From positions 620,001 to 684,000 of the forward strand of contig VTFK01000085.1 in NCBI GenBank assembly GCA_009617715.1: a DNA stretch of 64,000 nucleotides, given 5' to 3'. The first letter of the stretch is position 1; every line of letters starts with the position of its first letter. This document shows, one piece after another, positions 37,561 to 48,178 of this stretch. This stretch comes from Plectrocnemia conspersa (Eukaryota; Arthropoda; Insecta; Trichoptera; Polycentropodidae). The notes below the pieces were generated by a model. That model searched no databases, had not been told where the DNA came from, and saw only the letters and a program-made list of their open reading frames with translations. A program made the translations under genes and the position numbers.

Positions 37561-38022
37561 AGCTCGTTTTGTAAACGCTTTATTTGCGTTTTTATTGCAC
37601 ACTTGTGAATGATGATTATATTTTCAATATGTGCAAGGCACATATAAATATATAACATAAAATTAATGTTATAGAATACGATACACCCCTCAATACTGTG
37701 GTTAATATTATTTGCTATACAAAGCTTACATGCAATATTTCATTTAAATGGCGCGGATAGTCGTCTTAAGCGTTTGATTCTGTTTGAATGTTTGATTCTG
37801 AATATCGAATCATGAACTGATGATAGATATTTTATCTAGGAATTCTAGGAGTGGTGCTAAAACCCTAAGCATGCCGCATCCTAGTTATTCTTGTCCAATT
37901 GGAGGTTGAACTGCTCTGACTTTCCTTCTCAGAGGCGAATGGCCTTTAATTATTGTGGAACGGATTTTTTTTCTGACTATATATAAAACTGAAGTGTTCC
38001 TCTAAACTTTTAATGGTCGTTG

Positions 38023-38102
38023 TTAATCCTTTCAACGCCAAGCGCATGATATGATGCGCAACTAAATCTACTGTCTAACGCCAAGCGCATGATATGATGC
38101 GC
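38023..38102 (+). repeat. piggyBac-like end with duplicated palindrome
   Basis: TTAA at 38023-38026 is followed by TCCTTTCAACGCC, as in the piggyBac-like element at 13529. A 26-bp unit (AACGCCAAGCGCATGATATG...) occurs twice, at 38034-38059 and 38077-38102. Each copy ends in a palindrome GCGCAT-GATATG-ATGCGC. The matching right end could be CTAAGGG plus TTAA at 40044-40054, which would make a 2 kb element invaded by others; this pairing is an inference. Confidence 0.55.
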
Positions 38103-38789
38103 TCGTTAAAACCTTCGTTTTTTAAAGAAACGGAAAGGTAAAAGTTGGCAATATATGTTTTAAAAATCAGTTTGAGTTCCTAGTAAACGATTTCAGTGAT
38201 TTTATTTATAGAATTTGCGATGAAACAGTGGTATATATAATTATAAAGTCACGCCTTAATTTTTAGTCGTTTGTATTTCGCGCGTGGTTTCGATCGTGCT
38301 TATTTAGACCACTTTTAGGGTTAGCACAAACGCATCGCGGAAATTCGTTTTTTTATACTTTAATTTATGAATCGAAATTAAATTATGTCATCAATATTTC
38401 AATGATAATTGTGATTTGTAAATACTTGTGAATATATTTATACGTTATTTCGACTGTTTTAATATTGTCAACTGTTTTGTGATTGGTTTTTATTGTTTGT
38501 AATAATTAAATAATAATAATAATAATTACTATTAAATACTTCTTAATAAATATAAATAAGATAAAATTAATAAAATATCAATATTAACTCTTATTAAATA
38601 TTAAATAATAATAATAATAACAAAAACGATTCCTTGTCGTAGAATCATTTTATTTTACTTGTTCTATTTATTTACATTAAATTAATACCATCGTGACCTA
38701 ACAGGTTACCTCAATGCGTCACGATGGTCGAAAAGTTTATTATTTATTGTATATATATGTGTGTGTGTAATATATATTACATATTCCGC

Positions 38790-39413
38790 CTGGAGTGTAG
38801 ATATGTTGCACTCTTGCCGGTCCCAAGCCCGGATAAAGGAGGAGGGTTTCTATCATGGAGCAAACCAACCAACAGGGATAAATCCAAATAGTTATGAAAA
38901 AATCACAAAGAAATAATAAATCCGCCCCGATTCATAATGACCTAGACCAGAGGTCGGGCAAAGTGGCTCCGGAGCCGCATGCGGCTCTTTGGCCCCGTAA
39001 GTGCGGCTCTGGCACAAATATCCACCGGCATTTACGCGCTGGATTTAAAAAACAAGGAAATATGGAGCTCTAAATTTTAACGTCTTCGTGTTGATTTGGA
39101 AAATTATAATAAAGGTTTGCTAAATTAATAAATAAATTTGGCTCTCAATTTTTTTTTAATCGTTGTAATGTACATATTTGGCTCTTTGGCTAATAAGTTT
39201 GCCGACCACTGACCTAGACGATCGAAATCTAGATAAACGATTGGACTTCAATTTTGGAAGCTGGAATGTGCAATATTACTACCAGGAAAAATGCAAACAA
39301 TATCGGAAGAAATACTAAAACTCAAGATATATCTAGAAGCCCTACAAGAAATTAGGTGGAAATGCCAAAACCGATCACCGGTTGTAGTGCCGTGGAAGAA
39401 GAAGAAGAAGAAT
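38790..39413 (+). mobile_element. RTE-like LINE, internally deleted, split by a hAT MITE
   Basis: The 5' part (TTGCCGGTCCCAAGCCCGG, AAAGGAGGAGGGTTT) resembles LINE 5' leader sequence. After the hAT insertion the + strand encodes FGSWNV, then with frame changes ILKLKIYLEALQEIRWK. This matches the start of an APE-type endonuclease (WNVRT ... ALQEIRW). About 20 bases later the sequence turns into TTGTAGTGCCGTGGAAGAAG and a GAA repeat ending near 39413, which looks like the 3' end of an RTE element. The whole reverse transcriptase is missing, so 5' and 3' ends are joined by deletion. Confidence 0.7.
38948..39211. mobile_element. hAT-type MITE, 264 bp, nested in an RTE-like element
   Basis: Flanked by perfect 8-bp duplications ACCTAGAC at 38940-38947 and 39212-39219. 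Ends are CAGAGGTCGGGCAAAGT and, on the reverse strand, CAGTGGTCGGCAAACTT. GGCTC-rich words (GAGCCGCATGCGGCTC) form a palindrome inside the left end. No coding capacity. It interrupts the RTE-like fragment 38790-39413, so it is the younger insertion. Confidence 0.92.
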
Positions 39414-40035
39414 ATGTATATATTATAAATTATACATATAATTATATATAGTTAAATGTAACATCGTATCTTGCTATCAAGTTTTATTATTTATTATTTT
39501 TTATATATAAAGAAATATGACAATCTTCAACAACAACCAATTGCAAACACCATTGATCAAAACAAACGGTTTGGTTATTAGGGTTTTTTTTTTTGTGACG
39601 ATATATGTGATTTTGTATGCATCAAAGAAATCTTGTCGATTTGTAAATTTTTATAACAGGATGTAGGTCAGACGAAGAAAAAATGCGTTGCAGATTTATA
39701 TATTAAAATTGTCTCAGTGTGAGCATGACCCTGCTTGTCGTTCGCTTGTATAGTGCCGCGCGTTCATGTGTGTGTGTAGGTGTGTGTACGCGAGCCAACT
39801 CGCGGACCGACGAATAGATTTTTTTTTGTTCACTCCATATTTCCAACAATACGACTAAAAATGTTTGTTTATTGATATAATTAGAATGTTTTAACCACGT
39901 TAATCATACATATATAATTTTAAAATATAAAAATTGAGTATTTTGGATGTAATGATGTGTTAAACAGAGTAAGTAGCCAAAAAATTATATCGCTAAAAAC
40001 GCATGGCGTACAGCGAGTAATTAACAATTTACCGG

Positions 40036-40054
40036 TCGGCGGTCTAAGGGTTAA
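40036..40054 (-). repeat. Possible piggyBac-like right end
   Basis: On the reverse strand it reads TTAA CCCTTAGACCGCCGACC, in the style of piggyBac ends. It may pair with the end at 38023 or belong to another, truncated, copy. Confidence 0.4.
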
Positions 40055-40394
40055 ATATTTACAAATTAGTCACATATATTTTTTTGCGTCCTTTGTAAAA
40101 GCTCTGTGCGTTATTGCTTTCTCCAAGTATAAGACATCTTACGTTTGTTATGCAATTACTTTGGCTTTGTTACAAGATAGCTGCATATTATTCATTTGTT
40201 TAATTACTTCTTGAGGTGTATGGCTCTGACAATACCTTCTATAAATATTTTAACAGAATCACACCCAAGTGCTCCTAACATAAACGTACGAAAAATACCC
40301 ATATTCTTAATTTTAATAATACTATACATAAATTGTATATTACTCAAAAATAAAATTGACAAATGATTATGCTTCAAGAAATCTAAATCTAATA

Positions 40395-41453
40395 CAGGCG
40401 GCCCTCGACTTTCGGACGTTCGACTTTCGCACAATTCGCTATTTCGCACATTTAAAAAAAAAAAATTTTTTTAAATTTAATTTTTTTTTTTAAAAAAATT
40501 AAATAAAATATAAACACGAGTGAGAAACGGAAAAACTTGTGTTGATACGAACAAAAATTAATCAAGGACTGAATCTTTTGTTTCAATCGGACGTTCGTAT
40601 GATACAAACAGGTCTACGATATGTTCAATTTTGCAAAATAAAAATATAATTAAGAAATACGTTCAAAATTGTGAAAAATAAAGATATATTTCTGCAATCT
40701 TTAAAGATATGTTTCAAATAAAACACAGCAAAAAAAAACATGGATGAAATGGAAAATCTTTGACATCGTGGATCGATGACCAACATCAAAAAGATGTCCC
40801 TCTGAGTATTTCAATTATTCAAGCAAAAGCTCTTAGTTTGCACAAAGACTGGAAGGATAGATTAAAAAAAGATTTTAACACGATTTTTCAAGCAAGTAAC
40901 GGTTGGTTTTACAATTTTAAAATGAGGTATTCTTTTCATAATATTAAATTTACTGGAGAATCGGCTGATGCGGATAAAGATGCTGCAAAAGAATTTATTT
41001 CCTAATTATCCAAAATTATTGAAGATGGAGAATATTCCTCTAGTCAAATATTTAATGTAGATGAAACAGGTTTATTTTGGAAAACTCAATGAAAAATATG
41101 AATGAAGCCTTCACGCACCTTGACAAATTTTAAAATATTATGAAAGATTGTGATCCCAATGGAGAACGCATATTTCAAGTGCATAGGGCGATCAATAAAA
41201 ACATAGCATGTTATAAAATACTATATGAAGAAAAGAAAAAGAATAGTGGAAAACAGTTAACTCTTGATAACTTTTCAAAGGAAACACCCGCAAACCCCAC
41301 TTAAAGTCTCTTAAACATCTTATATTTACTTGATAGAAAAATATTTTAAAATACACACAATTTCAATTTTTTTTACTTCCCTCGACTTTCGTACATTCAA
41401 CATTCGCACACATTTTCAGGAACCAATTATGTGCGAAAGTCGAGGGCCGCCTG
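40395..41453 (+). mobile_element. Tigger-type DNA transposon, internally deleted copy 2
   Basis: Complete ends: CAGGCGGCCCTCGACTTTCG at 40395 and its inverse ending GGGCCGCCTG at 41453, with TA duplicated on both sides (40393-40394 and 41454-41455). The interior codes on the + strand for Tigger pieces: WIDDQHQKDVPLS and SIIQAKALSLHKDW (CENP-B-like second DNA-binding domain, 40760-41005), then IFNVDETGLFWK (the block with the first catalytic Asp, near 41050-41085). It then jumps directly to MNEAFTHLDKF, so the rest of the DDE domain is deleted. Stops interrupt the frame. It is a non-autonomous 1059-bp element in the last eIF5B intron. Confidence 0.93.
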
Positions 41454-42589
41454 TACAAGGTATATTAATACTAAGCCAATAATAAGTATGACTATTAAAT
41501 CGAAATTATAACCGATTATATTTAAATCTTAGGTAGCGATTCTAATTGGAAAAAGCTCAATGCGAAATTTGACTTTATTTACATCTCTAAAAGTATTTTT
41601 AGATTTTACGACTGTGTTGCGACTAGTAAGGGTCCGGAAACCTTGAACTGCGAAATTCGTCACTGCTTTTAACGATTTCCCGTTTTTCCACGCCCGAGCT
41701 TTCCATTGAAGAAAAATCGTGAATTGAGCCGTAGAATTTATCGCCGCCCACGCACTCCTCCGAGTCCGAGAGATAGGGTTAAATCAAATCCGATACCCAA
41801 GTCTATTCTTGGTGCCTTATCTCTCTCTCTGTTCCTCCTACGGTTAGCTCTAATCCCGACAGACTTGGACCTTCGACGGCGTGTTTTTGTCTACCACTGC
41901 TGGCTACGATCAATATTTGTTATAAATATTAAGAGTTATAATTAACGATGCGAGTCAGCGCCGATTGACTTGTACACATTTAGAAATCGACAGGTTTATT
42001 TTAAGGCTCTGGCAAAGTATTGTTTTCATTGGATTAAATTTACAATTCAGCCTAATATATTTATATATATATGGATGTATAATACATACCTCTTGAAAAC
42101 CATGAGTGCCGAGAAAATTTATAAATAACCTTAGAGGAGAGAGTGAGGGTATAAATATACGCCATAAGGCCTATTTATTGCAATATTATTATCATTAAAT
42201 ATTAATATATTAGATTAGATTCATAACTCAACATAATAACTTTGGTTAAAATAGTGAGAACATCCTTTAAAATCTCTCATTAATTTTATTCGTTATATTT
42301 CTAGCGTTAGGATGTTATGGTGCGTCTTATCGAGCGCTTAATACTATGTGAATATTGTTTTATATTATAAATTCAAAGAAAAATCTCAGTGATTCATAAG
42401 CTCTGTCCCAAGAGGCCAATGCACCCAGTAACCCTCCGAATCTGACACCGTCCATATGACATCTGCTTAAATATTTGTGTCAGAAATAAATTTATAGTGG
42501 TCGCAGTATCTGTTTTTCATCTGAAGGAAATAATAAAGCGAGTTCTGCTCGCAGTCCAAGAGAAAAGCTTGAAAAAGTATAATAGTACC

Positions 42590-42840
42590 GTGAATTTTCA
42601 CGTGCGCCGTATGTGCATACATAGTACGAAGCGTATTATATTATGCCGTTGTGCTTCCCGAAAGTTTTCTACGTCACGGGCGTCTAGTGACGTCATCGGT
42701 ATGAAGTGAGTAGGGTTTGGGGTGCCATTCCAGAGGAAAAGTGGAATGCCTGGCAGGGGTCCGCTGCGGGGCCCCACTCTCTCACTCTCAAATCTAATGT
42801 CCAGATTAAATTGCGGCACTTTATTTAGAGCACCGCTGTG
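42590..42840. other. Intronic island with a second CRE
   Basis: TGACGTCA at 42688-42695, CGTGCGCCGTATG (42601) and GGGTCCGCTGCGGGGCCCC (42757), about 0.9 kb before the last eIF5B exon. Frames on both strands (42598-42876 -, 42722-42907 +) are not recognised. Confidence 0.35.
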
Positions 42841-43567
42841 TACGTATAATAATATTAGTATGCAGAAAAAATACATTATTTCATTATTATACAGGTTGAT
42901 CTATTAAGAAGTTTTGTGAAATGTATATGAACAGAATTGTTTTTATTTGTTAATGAACAAAATGATGACTAGTTATTTTGACTGAAAAATCTTGAATAGT
43001 AATAATTATGGTAAAGCTAATTGAGAGATGTTTTCATACAAAGTTTGGAAACCATAAAGTATAAAATTGTAGTTGAGCTATTTTTTTATTTGAACAACAT
43101 CAAAATTTATATATCTTTGATTAAATCGAAGTAGATTTTGTAAAATAAATTAGAAGGTTCACAAAGTTTCAATGTATAAATGGAATTGAACGATTTGCAT
43201 ATTCATGGTTTTAGCGAGAATTATTAGTTGATGGTTATTTGAAAGACATTGCTTATTGTTAGAAGGTTCCGTTCGAAGTTATTTTATCACAGTGATTCAA
43301 AACCGATTTTTAAAATGCGACCGAACTAGAATTTGCAATCTACGAACGCATTTCACATAGTGAAAAGATGGTATTTTTGCTGTCTGTGTATTGAAAATAA
43401 TACAACCGATGGATATGTATATAAATTCCATACACAGTGGAGCCTTTGAAATAATTGAAAAGATTACTTCAATAGTCCTAGTCCATTCTGTAATATATAA
43501 GATATGATTAAAAAAGTATTATTATATTTATGAAATAAAATAATTGATTTATCTTATTTTTTTCTAG

Positions 43568-43675
43568 ATTTCCCGACCGAGCATCGATGCCTGCAAAGAC
43601 TACTTCCGTGACGATCTGCTCAAAACCGATTGGCAGTTGATGGTAGAGCTGAAGAATCAATTCCAGATCTTGTAG
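43568..43675 (+). CDS. eIF5B: eIF5B, terminal coding exon with stop
   Basis: This is the last coding exon of eIF5B, 35 codons plus TAG at 43673-43675. It starts right after a strong acceptor (TTTTTTTCTAG) and reads ISRPSIDACKDYFRDDL, then TDWQLMVELKNQFQIL. It continues the conserved LVSK|ISR junction of the previous exon in phase 0. The ending matches the usual eIF5B C-terminus, where a tryptophan-containing helix (DWQL.VELK) and a hydrophobic tail bind eIF1A. The protein ends at the normal place, so there is no truncation. The preceding intron (28458-43567, 15,110 bp) is long for a housekeeping gene and is full of transposon remnants. The gene is on the + strand and no other gene overlaps this exon. 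Confidence 0.97.
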   Translation: MSRPSIDACKDYFRDDLLKTDWQLMVELKNQFQIL

Positions 43676-44260
43676 CCGATCATACTACTCGCGTCATATT
43701 TCTCCAAGATGACAACAAAACTATCATGACGTCTCATACTGATCGTTCTTCCGTTTTATCTAAGACCAATAATAAATATCAACCCCGAGAAAACAGTGTG
43801 CATTAATAATACGTAGATTGAACATAAAATGTCGTTTTTTGTATATGTAAATGTATTAAAAATATATTTTAGTGTACATAAGAAGATCGATGATGTTTTT
43901 ATATTTTCGTATGCTTTCCATCGCCGAATGCTGCTGTCATTGGTCCTTTCATTCCCCATTTTTGTACAACATCGTTTGTAAATATGTTAGTGTGATTTTT
44001 TTACTATCAATATTGAATATGTCAAATGTTACTTTTTTATATTTAATTGGCGATCAAATTTGATTAGATACCAAAAGTATTTTATATTTAAACTCTTGTT
44101 ATTTATTTTACGTCATGTCGATATTTAACAAGCAATATTTATTCTGTATTTAAAAATAACGCGCGTTTACCATCCATCTCTAAAATCGTGTGCGAGAGCG
44201 TTGTGTAAAATTTGTAAGGAAAGAGAATGAAATAATAAAATGGTAACAGGATACGAACCG
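43676..44260 (+). other. eIF5B: eIF5B 3' UTR and polyadenylation signals
   Basis: After the stop codon there are two canonical AATAAA hexamers, at 43771-43776 and 44234-44239. The second is followed within about 30 bases by a T/G-rich stretch, as expected downstream of a cleavage site. The transcript end is therefore placed near 43.8 kb (short form) or 44.26 kb (long form). The exact end is inferred, not seen. Confidence 0.6.
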
Positions 44261-44550
44261 TGATTGTTTCATTTTCATACACATGCATAAATACATAACA
44301 TCCTTCTATAACTGACTTTATGATATGGTCGTGACCGGATGAAATATGATAATCACTGTCTTCAGGAAATCCGGATGATTGAATATCGTCGTGATGTAGT
44401 GTTGTTATATAATATAACGCAATATAGTTATGATATGCGATACTTTTAAGATAAGTCGGCTCAAAAAATTACCGAACTTTTAATTTATTTTTTTATGGAT
44501 TACTTACAACTGCGAAATTGCCGCATTATATTTAATCTTTATTTTATATT

Positions 44551-45703
44551 ACCAGTGAAATTATATTTTCTCTGACATTGCAGTGAAATTATTTAATATA
44601 AGAATACATTTTAATCGGTAGATACATATTTCTACTAGTGAAAATATAATTTATCTGACAGGTACTAGTGAAATTATATGCTATAATTATTTCATTTGAC
44701 AGGTGTGAATTTTAAAATTATTAAAGCCGATTAAAATATTAAAAGCGTTTTCAATCCGAGTTATTAAAGTCAACTTATCAGAAGAGTGTTTATTTTGTAC
44801 TTTTTTCTGAACCAATCATAATTTGCACTAAATTTGACAGTTGCGAAACGTCCATTTACTGTTAAACCCAAACCTAACATTAACAAATTAACCGAACCCA
44901 ACTTGACCTATTGAACGTTTTAAAACCACTATAGTTTATAGGACAAGTTGAGTTTGATAAAATAGTATGGGTTAAGTTTGAGATCAAAGAACAAATGGAC
45001 TTTCGCAACTGTCAAATTAAATTTAATAGATATTTTAAAGCAGCATATAATTCCATTAGCGCCTATTAGTTAAACTGTATTTTTGCTAGTAGAAATATTA
45101 AACCTTAAAGAAAGGACGTTTTTTTACGGAATAATTTCTAGACGGTCAGTTGACTTGGTTGTTGTTCGAGTCCATATCTTTCTTTTGGTAGTGCTTAGAT
45201 TAACAACTAGAGAGTGCGTTACGAAGATAACAACAAAAAAAAACACCATAAGTTTCAATAAAAGTTTTGTTCCGAGTCAGTTTTATTATATTTTCACTAG
45301 TAGACAGTGGCGTAGCAATGGGGAGGGCGGAGGGGGGGGGGTAGCCCCGGGCGGCACTTGCTTGGGGGCGGCATATTCGCGATGGAATCGTCTAGTGTGG
45401 TTCTCGACCCTGAAATTTATATAAATCTACGAATAGCAAGAGCTTAACAATAATCAATTTATTATTTTAAGAAATGCTGATTTTATGACCCTGCAAAAAA
45501 TGGATGGGGGGGGGGCGGCAATTTTAAGGATTTCCCCGGGCGGTACATATCCTAGCTACGCCACTGCTAGTAGAAATATATCGTATAATATCTACACGTG
45601 AAAATATATTCGGGTATGATTTCACTGAAACTGTTAGTAAAATTATATTTACACTAATGAAAATATAGCTTCACTGAAAAATACGCATTCACTGTAACAT
45701 ATT
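44551..45703. repeat. Long foldback element with repeated AGTGAAAT arms
   Basis: The segment folds on itself around about 44925. TTTGACAGTTGCG...TCCATTT (44833-44857) pairs with AAATGGAC...CAACTGTCAAA (44993-45016). CAACTTGACCTATTG pairs with ATAGGACAAGTTG near the centre. Farther out TACTAGTGAAATTATATGCT (about 44663-44682) pairs with AGCATATAATTCCATTAG (45043-45060). AGTGAAAT or its inverse recurs many times in the arms. The right arm was opened by the hAT MITE at 45305. No coding capacity. Confidence 0.7.
45305..45566. mobile_element. hAT-type MITE, 262 bp, nested in a foldback repeat
   Basis: Perfect 8-bp duplications CTAGTAGA at 45297-45304 and 45567-45574 flank an element with ends CAGTGGCGTAGCAATGG and, on the reverse strand, CAGTGGCGTAGCTAGG. 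It contains two runs of G (near 45333 and 45505) and CCCCGGGCGG repeated near both ends. No protein is encoded. It sits in the right arm of the foldback element 44551-45703 and so is younger than it. Confidence 0.93.
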
Positions 45704-45920
45704 TTGATGTTTAATTAAGCTTTCTGTAATAATCAAAAATACTTTATGGGAAGTCTATCGAGCTGTAAGTCATTAAAACGACAATTTCAAACTTATGAAA
45801 AGCAAAAATAGCAATGCGTTTTAACAATAAGAGAATTCCACAATTGCGTAACTTACAATTGTAACAATGGTGCTAACATATAATTTATCCTCCCGGTCAA
45901 TATCCCCCGTAAACTAATAC

Positions 45921-46380
45921 TATAAAAACTACATTTTTATTTCACAAAGGATGCAACAGACAATACGCCTAACCGGCGTAAAACTGCTATTATTATCTAC
46001 CCTTTGCATTATCCATTTATATGGTTCATATCGCAGTTATACTTCAAAACGTGAACATATTTCGTTGGTCGAATATGTGAGCGATGCAATTGGCCAACCA
46101 ATTTCTGCATCTCTGATGCGACAGAGACGACCCAAATTAAGAGTATAAAATATCTGACATTATGTCACATCTGCAGACGATCAAGTGGGTCAGATATATC
46201 ACACGCATCGAGAGCAGACGACCATGATTCAAAACGGCAGACAACCAGATTTCAGACGAAGTACAAACAACAACAATAAACACGAGAGACCTCTGCCGAT
46301 CATCCAAAGGACATCACTTCTCCACCAGCGCTCAATCTAAAATATATTTACAACTCGACGCTATTTCACTTGGGTAAATC
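45921..46380 (+). repeat. Unclassified repeat with TATA box and a 65-codon frame
   Basis: TATAAAA (45921-45927) precedes an open frame at 45951-46148 whose start (KLLLLSTLCIIHLYG) is hydrophobic like a signal peptide. However, the segment from about 46050 shows the same words as 61905-62150: ATATTTCGTTGG, GCAATTGG, and later CACGAGA...CCTC and GGACATCA. It is therefore more likely a piece of a retroelement, possibly an LTR with its promoter, than a gene. Transcription from this TATA would start about at the ATG, which also argues against translation. Confidence 0.4.
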
Positions 46381-47689
46381 GTACAACTTAACAATAAACT
46401 GGTTTCAGCTTTTTCCAGCGTCTATTTTGGCTGCAAAGTCACACTCCTTCAACCACAAAAATCGTAAACTTCAATATAAAATCGTAAAGTTTAGTTTAAA
46501 ATTTAAAGTTTTATCATAGCGTTGTTTCAATTTAAATTAAAGTTTATGAATGTATTGAAATGTGTCACGTAGCGTACTAAAACTAAACTATGTCCCAAAT
46601 GCCAACCAGTTCATTCATCAGATGTGTAAAAACGACTTTGATTATGTTTACTCCTTTATATGCATTATGTTGCGGTGAATGTACGTAATTTTTAATATTG
46701 AATTAAATACAAAAGAAGCAATCGCTTCTAGTCTTGCGCCGGCTCTTTTTCGACGCCCAACGTGTGTCAAGATTTCGATATTTTTTCATAAATAGCAGAC
46801 ACTAAAGAATCTGCGAAAACAATTATATGCGCCACCGAAGTACCCACGAAACTGTACAAAGCATATATTTTTCGTCCCTTCCATTTATAAAATTATCACA
46901 TCGGTACATATACAAATTTACCAATCGAAGCATATTTACCATAACGCACAATATAAACACATATGAATGAATGTCACCTTCGCTAAATACGCACAGATAC
47001 GTAAGCATTCCATAGTATGCATATGTATGCGTGTGTTTGCATAAACATACATACATAAATATTAAACAAATTAATGATTGAATGAAGTTGACTTTAATTT
47101 GTCATTGCATTCACAACATGCTTCAACGAATGTAAACACATCTGTATTGTGTTTGTGTATGTGAAATTAACTAATTAATTAATTAAGGTTCACATATAAA
47201 CGATATCATTAGAAGAGACGTATTAATATATTATGTATTGCATATTATAAAATGGATCTAAAATCATGAAGACATATAGTAAGTATCAATCACAGTATTT
47301 CAGAAAGTATGTATGTCCAATTAAAACATACTAAGGGAGCTTATGGCTTCTCCGGATATATACAGAGTGGTTCATGCGTCAAATATTAAATAATCAAAAT
47401 CATCAAAAATCAAAAAAATTAGTTTCTGGAACATATCTTAGAGTATTTATTTAAACTACTTTTACGTTTACTTTTTTTGGATAATTTAAATATTGAACAT
47501 ATCCTTGTACATTGTGTAATATATACTCTGAAACGGCTTTCGAAACATAGCCACAAATGTAAATAGCAACCGAGCTAAACGTTCATTGCAGCACGCTGTA
47601 CGCAAATATAATATATTGCAAGTTAGTTTCGCTTCGCCCACGTGAAAAAGGTTCGTCGTAATTGAAAACGCCGAAGACAAAGATGATCA

Positions 47690-47765
47690 TTTGACCTTTC
47701 GGAAGTTATCGATCTGCCGCTGGTTGGGGCACACGCAACATCACTGCACCGGAAGAATAACCCAC
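47690..47765 (+). pseudogene. Possible LINE ORF1 zinc-knuckle remnant
   Basis: The + strand reads CRWLGHTQHHCTG, close to the second half of a CCHC zinc knuckle (C..CGGxGH....C) of retrotransposon Gag-like proteins. The first Cys is missing. It lies 0.4 kb before the LINE fragment at 48179 in the same direction and may belong to it. Weak evidence. Confidence 0.3.
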
Positions 47766-48178
47766 CCTTTGGTCCAGAGGCCAGCATCCCTCGGAGAGGT
47801 GATAGGGGTGGAGCAACTCGGGCGGCGATTGGTTGCGGAAATGTCAAAGCTACACGTGACAATCGCGTTTTCAAAACATTAGCTGGGGTGACCACCAATT
47901 GACTAGTACCAAAAATATTTTAACATTAAAATGGTGTTGTTCAATTACTTATTAAATTAAAATACCACCTAAATATTTATGTTATATTCCAATGAAATAA
48001 GTGTTCATTTATATAATAATAAATAATAGGCTTGGAAAGGTTCAGATAAACATAGGAGATGAAACAAAGTTCGTTTAAATTTACGATTCTATTAATTCGG
48101 GTTTCCCTTAAATTTTACTGTCACTAACTGTCTTTAGCCAAAATTGTGACAAAATCTTTATATGCATAAATACATATG

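Larger units (their letters stand above)
31601..38020. other. eIF5B: Intron interior, mostly featureless
   Basis: Apart from the islands at 32540, 34170, 35170 and 36830, this is AT-rich intronic DNA with (TA)-rich stretches. Short open frames (31826-32029, 33593-33787, 35895-36077) are not recognised. I see no element ends. Confidence 0.6.
28458..43567 (+). other. eIF5B: Last intron of eIF5B (15.1 kb)
   Basis: The intron runs from a GTTTGA donor to a TTCTAG acceptor. Inside it I identify two copies of an unnamed repeat (29762, 31357), piggyBac-like ends (38023, 40051), a shortened RTE-like element with a nested hAT MITE (38790-39413) and a Tigger derivative (40395-41453). Five GC-elevated islands are unexplained (28887-29200, 30060-30560, 32540-32770, 35170-35600, 36830-37560). 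The remainder is AT-rich with no recognisable gene. No tRNA, snoRNA box pair or coding exon was recognised. Confidence 0.9.

Noticed and set aside
45951..46148. 65-codon frame as a secreted peptide gene
   Set aside because: It overlaps a repeat also present at 61864 and its ATG coincides with the expected transcription start of the TATA box.
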